Shown here: piece after piece, positions 1-10,468 of the stretch | Layout: every line of letters starts with the position of its first letter | How positions within the stretch are numbered: the stretch's first letter is position 1 | Made by a program: the position numbers and the translations under genes | Origin: Euperipatoides rowelli | Taxonomy: Eukaryota > Onychophora > Udeonychophora > Euonychophora > Peripatopsidae | DNA: 10,468 bases | Assembly: GCA_003024985.2 (NCBI GenBank) | Contig: PXIH01S0006329.1 | Reading direction: 5' to 3' (one strand) | The notes under the pieces: model-generated | Database searches by the model: none | What the model was told of the DNA's origin: nothing | Seen by the model: only the letters and a program-made list of their open reading frames with translations

Positions 1-305
1 CGTTGTTTTTTCATAAAACTATCCTCAACTATTTTTCCCACTCTCATGCCTAAATTATATAACTTTAATCTGCTAAGCCTAACTTTATAAATACTTTTGT
101 ATTATANTTGGACCTATTTTACACTATCTTAAACTGTTTTTAAACTATGCTAATATGAGGTCTTCTTCAGCATTTGCGATCATTCAAAACCGGAAACGGA
201 ATCAAACTAGAACGATATACTGTACAACTAAGATAATTAGAAAATTAATTTAAGATCCCAGCCCAAGTCTGGTTGAATATTTTAATTACATAAATCTAAT
301 CTATC
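1..305. other. AT-rich non-coding stretch, nothing recognised
   Basis: I see no coding potential, RNA gene or repeat here. The stretch is AT-rich, has a single undetermined base at 107, and contains one TACTGTA heptamer (218-224). If POLQ extends upstream of the window, as its missing 5' part implies, this is probably intronic. Confidence 0.4.
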
Positions 306-521
306 ATGGAAATTATCATTAAAAATAAAGCTAATGGAGGTTATAATTATTGTACATTAGAAAAAAATAAAATAACTGGGAAATTAATTATTTATGAATC
401 TAATTATTTCAAGGATGGCAGAATTGTTGTGCCTNCTCGTTCCGATTTCATTTTTAAAGTTTTATGAATATGGACTTCATTACATTTTTTTGGGGAGAAA
501 CAATTTAAACTGATCAAATAA
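306..521 (+). pseudogene. Possible retroelement integrase zinc-binding-region remnant
   Basis: A frame opens with ATG at 306 and runs 53 codons to TGA at 465-467. After that stop the same frame continues to TAA at 519-521. The first part contains NGGYNYCTLEK and then YFKDGRIVVP followed by RSDFIFKVL. The part after the stop reads TSLHFFGEKQFKLIK. This order (a short strand ending in a 'GR-hydrophobic-VP' turn, then a helix, then an H..G.KK..K.I pattern) resembles the region before and within the HHCC zinc finger of gypsy-type and related integrases. The canonical His/Cys set is not preserved and no catalytic core follows. An N at 435 makes one codon uncertain. The likeness is weak; it could be chance open frame in AT-rich DNA. 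If real, it is a short, decayed fragment with at least one nonsense codon. Confidence 0.25.
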
Positions 522-746
522 TTTTAATGATTATGACATTGAAAAATAAAAGGCTAGAATGAACAACAAAATAAATGAGTTTTAAGATGACAAAATAAGC
601 TTGTAAAAATATGTAAAAATTTATTATAGGTTTAATTTATTCACATGAAAATTTTTTTTGCATGAATCCTTTTCCCAAAAGGTATGAAACATTTACAGAT
701 ATAGGAGATAATTTTCCTTTTTTTTATAAAAAAAAAAAAAAAAAAA
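522..746. repeat. AT-rich spacer ending in a 19-base A run
   Basis: This is low-complexity AT-rich DNA with no coding potential. A T run followed by an A run (728-746) directly abuts the TAA stop of the minus-strand reverse transcriptase remnant. Seen on the minus strand, the element's frame ends in TAA and is followed at once by a T run, not by a poly(A) tail. The element's 3' end is therefore either a simple-sequence type, as in many CR1/L2-like elements, or has been lost. Confidence 0.5.
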
Positions 747-1724
747 TTACATTTCATGATTTATAAATTTGTCCATACTGGGAAACTTACTATATCTATT
801 CTTACATGTACTGTATATAGCTTTTAAAAAGTTGATTGGATTTTCTTTTATTATATTTTGATACATCAATACATCTCTGTGGAAAATATTCTGGGTATAA
901 ATTATAGAAGGTTTTAGAAAATTTATTAAAATTAACATTTCTTCTTTCCTCTGAAAGCTTTAGAATAGCAAGATAATTTGAATAAGATATATTCCAATAT
1001 TTAGAATTATGTGTACAGCTCTTTTCTGAATCTGTTCCAAACTTTTAATTTCACCAGAATTAAGTGCATTAGTCCAGACCACAACCATATTCCAAAAGTG
1101 GACGTATAAAGCAAGTATATACTGATTTAAGAATAAATATATCTTTGCATAATTTTCTAATATTATAAAGAATGAAATATCTTTTATTTGCTTTGAAATT
1201 ATATGGTTGATATGGCTAGACCATTTAAGGTCATTCTGAATTATAATACCAACAATAGACAATTGATCAACAAATTTAAAATGCATATTATTAGCCAATA
1301 AATTTAAAGCTAAGAAAGATATAGAAAAATTATGTAATAAGGTTAGTGATTTGTTCATATTGATTGACATACTGTACCACTATTTACCATATCGGAAACA
1401 AAATGTGTTAATTACGGATTGAGAATATTGTTCCAGATTCAATTTAGAATCAGTACACACAATTGTAAGGTCATCAATATATTTATAATGATTAGGGATA
1501 TATCAACCAATAGAATTTGTTGAGATGATAAAAAGGAGACCTCCAAGTACAGAACCTTGGGGCACACCATTAGAACAATTAAAAGATTTAACATTATATG
1601 AGTTTGGCTTATTAACTTTTATAAATTGTGATGTTTGATATAATAAAGAGAATATCCACTTGATGATAGAACAATGAATTAACACTTAGATTATATTAGA
1701 ATGATAAAAAAGAATGGCTTTGAA
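747..1724 (-). mobile_element. Decayed CR1/Jockey-like LINE, reverse transcriptase C-terminal half
   Basis: This is a remnant of a non-LTR retrotransposon reverse transcriptase, read right to left. In order on the minus strand it shows an eroded 'SKAFD'-like block (FKAI..., about 1721-1690), a WIFSLL...FIKVN block, the RT motif GVPQGSVLG followed by LLF, and the catalytic YIDD box (codons 1481-1470). Then come a GIIIQNDLKWSSHI block and LEQIQKRAVHIIL, and a C-terminal RKEEMLILINFLK...RYSKFPSM tail. All blocks lie in one reading frame, interrupted only by in-frame stops at 1686-1688, 1503-1505, 1380-1382 and 960-962. No frameshift is needed. The copy is 5'-truncated, lacks the endonuclease and the first part of the RT, and cannot make a functional enzyme. 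The motif order is typical of CR1/L2/Jockey-group elements; the exact family is not resolved. Confidence 0.88.
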
Positions 1725-1954
1725 TTGTTATCTTCAAGGAAGTATCTTGCATGCTCATTGCTCATTTAGTAAACTGATAAGAATTGTATAATTATGAGTA
1801 AAAAAGGTGATCGGCTATCTGATTCCGTCAGTCAGTCACACATGATATACTGTTAATTAAATTCCATGGAAGCTTCTGAAAGTGTATTTATCCATAAGGT
1901 TAAATGCATTTAAAAACTTATCAAGAATCCTATATCCTAATTGGAATAGACCGT
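1725..1954. other. Spacer between LINE remnant and tandem repeat
   Basis: Nothing coding or structural is recognised here. The upstream boundary is where reverse transcriptase similarity stops, with a stop codon in the same frame at 1728-1730. A short direct duplication (GTCAGTCAGTCA) lies near 1827-1838. Confidence 0.4.
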
Positions 1955-2780
1955 GTTCCGAAGCTGGAAATTTTCCGAAGCCGGTAACAGCGCCATCTAT
2001 GAACTATTTTTAGAAACTTTAATGTAACAAGCTTATCGGCCTGGGAATTAAGGATTGATAATTATAACTCTTATGTGAGAGAGAGTGAGTGATGCCTGTG
2101 TAACGGGCTTTAAAATGTTTGATACCCCTGTAACGGGCTTATTCGAAGCTGTGTTCTAAAGCCAGTAACAGCGCCATCTATGAACTATTTTTAGAAAGTT
2201 TAATGTAACAGGCTTATTGGCCCGGGAACTAAGGATTAAAAATCATAACTCTTATGAGAGGGAGAGAGTGAGTGATGTCGGTGTAATGGGCTTATTCGAA
2301 ACGGTGTTCTAAAGCCAGTAATAGCGCCATTTATGAACTATTTTTAGAAACTTTAATGTAACAGGCTTATTGGCCCGGGAACTAAAGATTAAGAATCATA
2401 ATTCTTATGTGAGAGANTTTAATGTAACAGGCTTATTGGCCCGGGAACTAAGGATTAAAAATCATAACTCTTATGAGAGGGAGAGAGTGAGTGATGTCGG
2501 TGTAATGGGCTTATTCGAAACGGTGTTCTAAAGCCAGTAATAGCGCCATTTATGAACTATTTTTAGAAACTTTAATGTAACAGGCTTATTGGCCCGGGAA
2601 CTAAAGATTAAGAATCATAATTCTTATGTGAGAGAGTGAGTGATGCCGTGTAATTGGCTTAAAAATGTTTGAGGCCTGTGTAACGGGCTTATTTGATGCC
2701 GTGTTCCGGAGCCAGTAACAGCGCCTCTAGGAACTGTTTTTAGAAAATGTTTGATGCCCGTGTAACAGGCTTATTTGCTA
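1955..2780. repeat. Tandem repeat array, unit about 150-180 bases
   Basis: The block CAGTAA(C/T)AGCGCC recurs, in a diverged form in the first unit. Its AGCGCC part follows positions 1988, 2169, 2322, 2541 and 2719, giving spacings of about 181, 153, 219 and 178 bases. Each unit also holds TGAACT(A/G)TTTTTAGAAA, then TTTAATGTAACA(A/G)GCTTAT(C/T)GGCC, a CATAA(C/T)TCTTATG block, and a short GA-rich run (GAGAGAGTGAGTGATG). Units are separated by variants of a sub-motif near GCCCGTGTAACGGGCTTA, which is itself an imperfect palindrome (GCCCG / CGGGC). The array is clearly richer in G and C than its surroundings. The 219-base spacing is probably an assembly artefact, and removing it leaves four units. 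No open frame supports coding. It may be a small satellite or part of an unidentified transposon. Confidence 0.85.
2199..2635. repeat. 218-base perfect duplication flanking a single N
   Basis: Bases 2199-2416 and 2418-2635 read the same by eye from TTTAATGTAACAGG to TTATGTGAGAGA, with one N at 2417 exactly between them. Other copies within this array differ at several positions per hundred bases, so perfect identity over 218 bases stands out. The simplest reading is two contigs whose ends overlap by 218 bases, joined with an N and not merged. A very recent tandem duplication or gene conversion is the alternative. Confidence 0.85.
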
Positions 2781-9618
<6,838 letters not shown>

Positions 9619-10468
9619 GTACAGTATAGGAAGCTGATGATTTTGTTTTTGATATTTTATCATTTTTGCTTATTTTAATGTATACAGTACTATACCGTGG
9701 TCTAATTCCTTCTCAGCCTAAGATAAATTTTTTCTAAGTATGTGAAAACTGTTTACTAAGTCATTCATAGAGCAAACAGCCATGTTTTATTCATTCATTA
9801 TGTACTTGTTTTGTATTCTGAAATTTTTTTTCACTGTCATCTCTGACAAGACCTAACAAAGTTAAATATTGAATAGAGCATGTTTGTGATACATATGATG
9901 TATGGTACACAAAATATTATTTTCCTTGCATTTAATTTTGAGGTTAATGATTAGGCCACAATTTTGAATACATTTTGCTAAGGGTATATTTCGTATATTG
10001 TGGGTTTGCTGTATGTCCTATATATTTATAAAGTATCAGAAAAAATTAATGGAAAAAAAAAATTGGTGATTTACTATCACAAATATAGTAACATGTTTTA
10101 TATTGTGCTTATTTTAATACCAAATTTTAAAACAATAGGTAAAACCTCATTTAAAAATATGAACAGAATGATTCATCATACTGTATATAATTAAGTTACT
10201 GTAGATGAGAATGATTTTTGAAGTTTAAGATTTATCCAAAACATTTTAACTGAATTATTTTTAGTATTTTAGTCTGCTCTGTTAATAGTAAATAAGGAAT
10301 TATTTGATGAAGTTTTTTTTTAAATATTTCTGCTTGAATTTTTATTTGTTATATTTCTTAGTTTTAAATGAAAATTATTGTATGTGTATGTACAGTATAT
10401 CTTCCAAAGAATATTTATTAAATTTTTAAATTTTATAAGGTGAAATTTTTTTCTTTTTTTTTTCTTTC
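9619..10468 (+). other. POLQ: POLQ intron, incomplete, at least 850 bases, phase 1
   Basis: The donor is CAG|GTACAG. The interior is AT-rich with no gene or known repeat recognised. Heptamers TACTGTA/TACAGTA cluster here (9620, 9683, 10179, 10197, 10391). An open frame at 10000-10194 has no protein likeness. The intron continues beyond the window. Confidence 0.85.
10446..10468 (+). promoter_or_regulatory. POLQ: Polypyrimidine tract, probably of the next POLQ acceptor
   Basis: The window ends in an unbroken run of T with two interspersed C groups. It is like the tract before the acceptor at 4954. The AG and the next exon, which should resume a split Gly codon in POLQ, would lie just past the end. 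This is inference, since T runs are common in these introns. Confidence 0.5.

Noticed and set aside
107-435. Single Ns at 107 and 435 as further contig joins
   Set aside because: Unlike the N at 2417, the sequence on either side is not duplicated, so they look like simple ambiguous bases.
1955-2780. The tandem array as a CRISPR array
   Set aside because: Units are long and diverged without unique spacers of constant length, in a eukaryotic intron-rich setting.
10000-10194. Plus-strand open frame of 64 codons near the window end
   Set aside because: It begins at a non-ATG codon, has no similarity, and lies in the intron after the last POLQ exon.

Overview
This window is animal nuclear DNA. 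It is strongly AT-rich, its genes are split by GT-AG introns with polypyrimidine tracts, and it carries a decayed non-LTR retrotransposon. The only host gene I can support is the middle of the helicase-like domain of DNA polymerase theta (POLQ, mus308 in flies) on the + strand. Five consecutive exons (3295-3507, 4955-5097, 6232-6424, 6929-7080, 9294-9618) join in frame into 342 uninterrupted codons. These cover helicase motifs V and VI, then the winged-helix and helical (ratchet-like) parts of the Hel308-type module. The ATP-binding and DExH motifs should lie upstream of the window. The rest of the helicase module, the central linker and the A-family polymerase should lie downstream. AT-richness, kilobase-scale introns and the retroelement type suggest an invertebrate, possibly an arthropod. 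That is inference and the species cannot be named.

Layout: 1-305 shows nothing recognisable. 306-521 is a short open stretch weakly resembling a retroelement integrase zinc-binding region. 747-1724 (- strand) is a reverse transcriptase remnant of a CR1/Jockey-like LINE, still in one frame but with four nonsense codons. 1955-2780 is a GC-richer tandem repeat. Inside it, a 218-base stretch occurs twice without difference on either side of a single N, which looks like an uncollapsed contig overlap. 2781-3294 is AT-rich and holds a doubtful 26-base candidate microexon. From 3295 onward the window is POLQ exons and introns.

The large intron 7081-9293 contains the most striking non-coding structure: a long inverted repeat with arms of about 590 bases (7298-7890 and 8139-8726) around a spacer of about 250 bases. 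Transcribed within the POLQ pre-mRNA it could fold into a long hairpin. It may be a fold-back or long-TIR non-autonomous transposon. Many arm differences fall at CpG sites. The window ends in a pyrimidine-rich tract that probably belongs to the acceptor of the next POLQ exon.

I found no new enzyme system. The points most worth following are the intronic inverted repeat, the probable assembly duplication, the possible recursive splice site at the second exon, and an over-frequent heptamer TACTGTA/TACAGTA.
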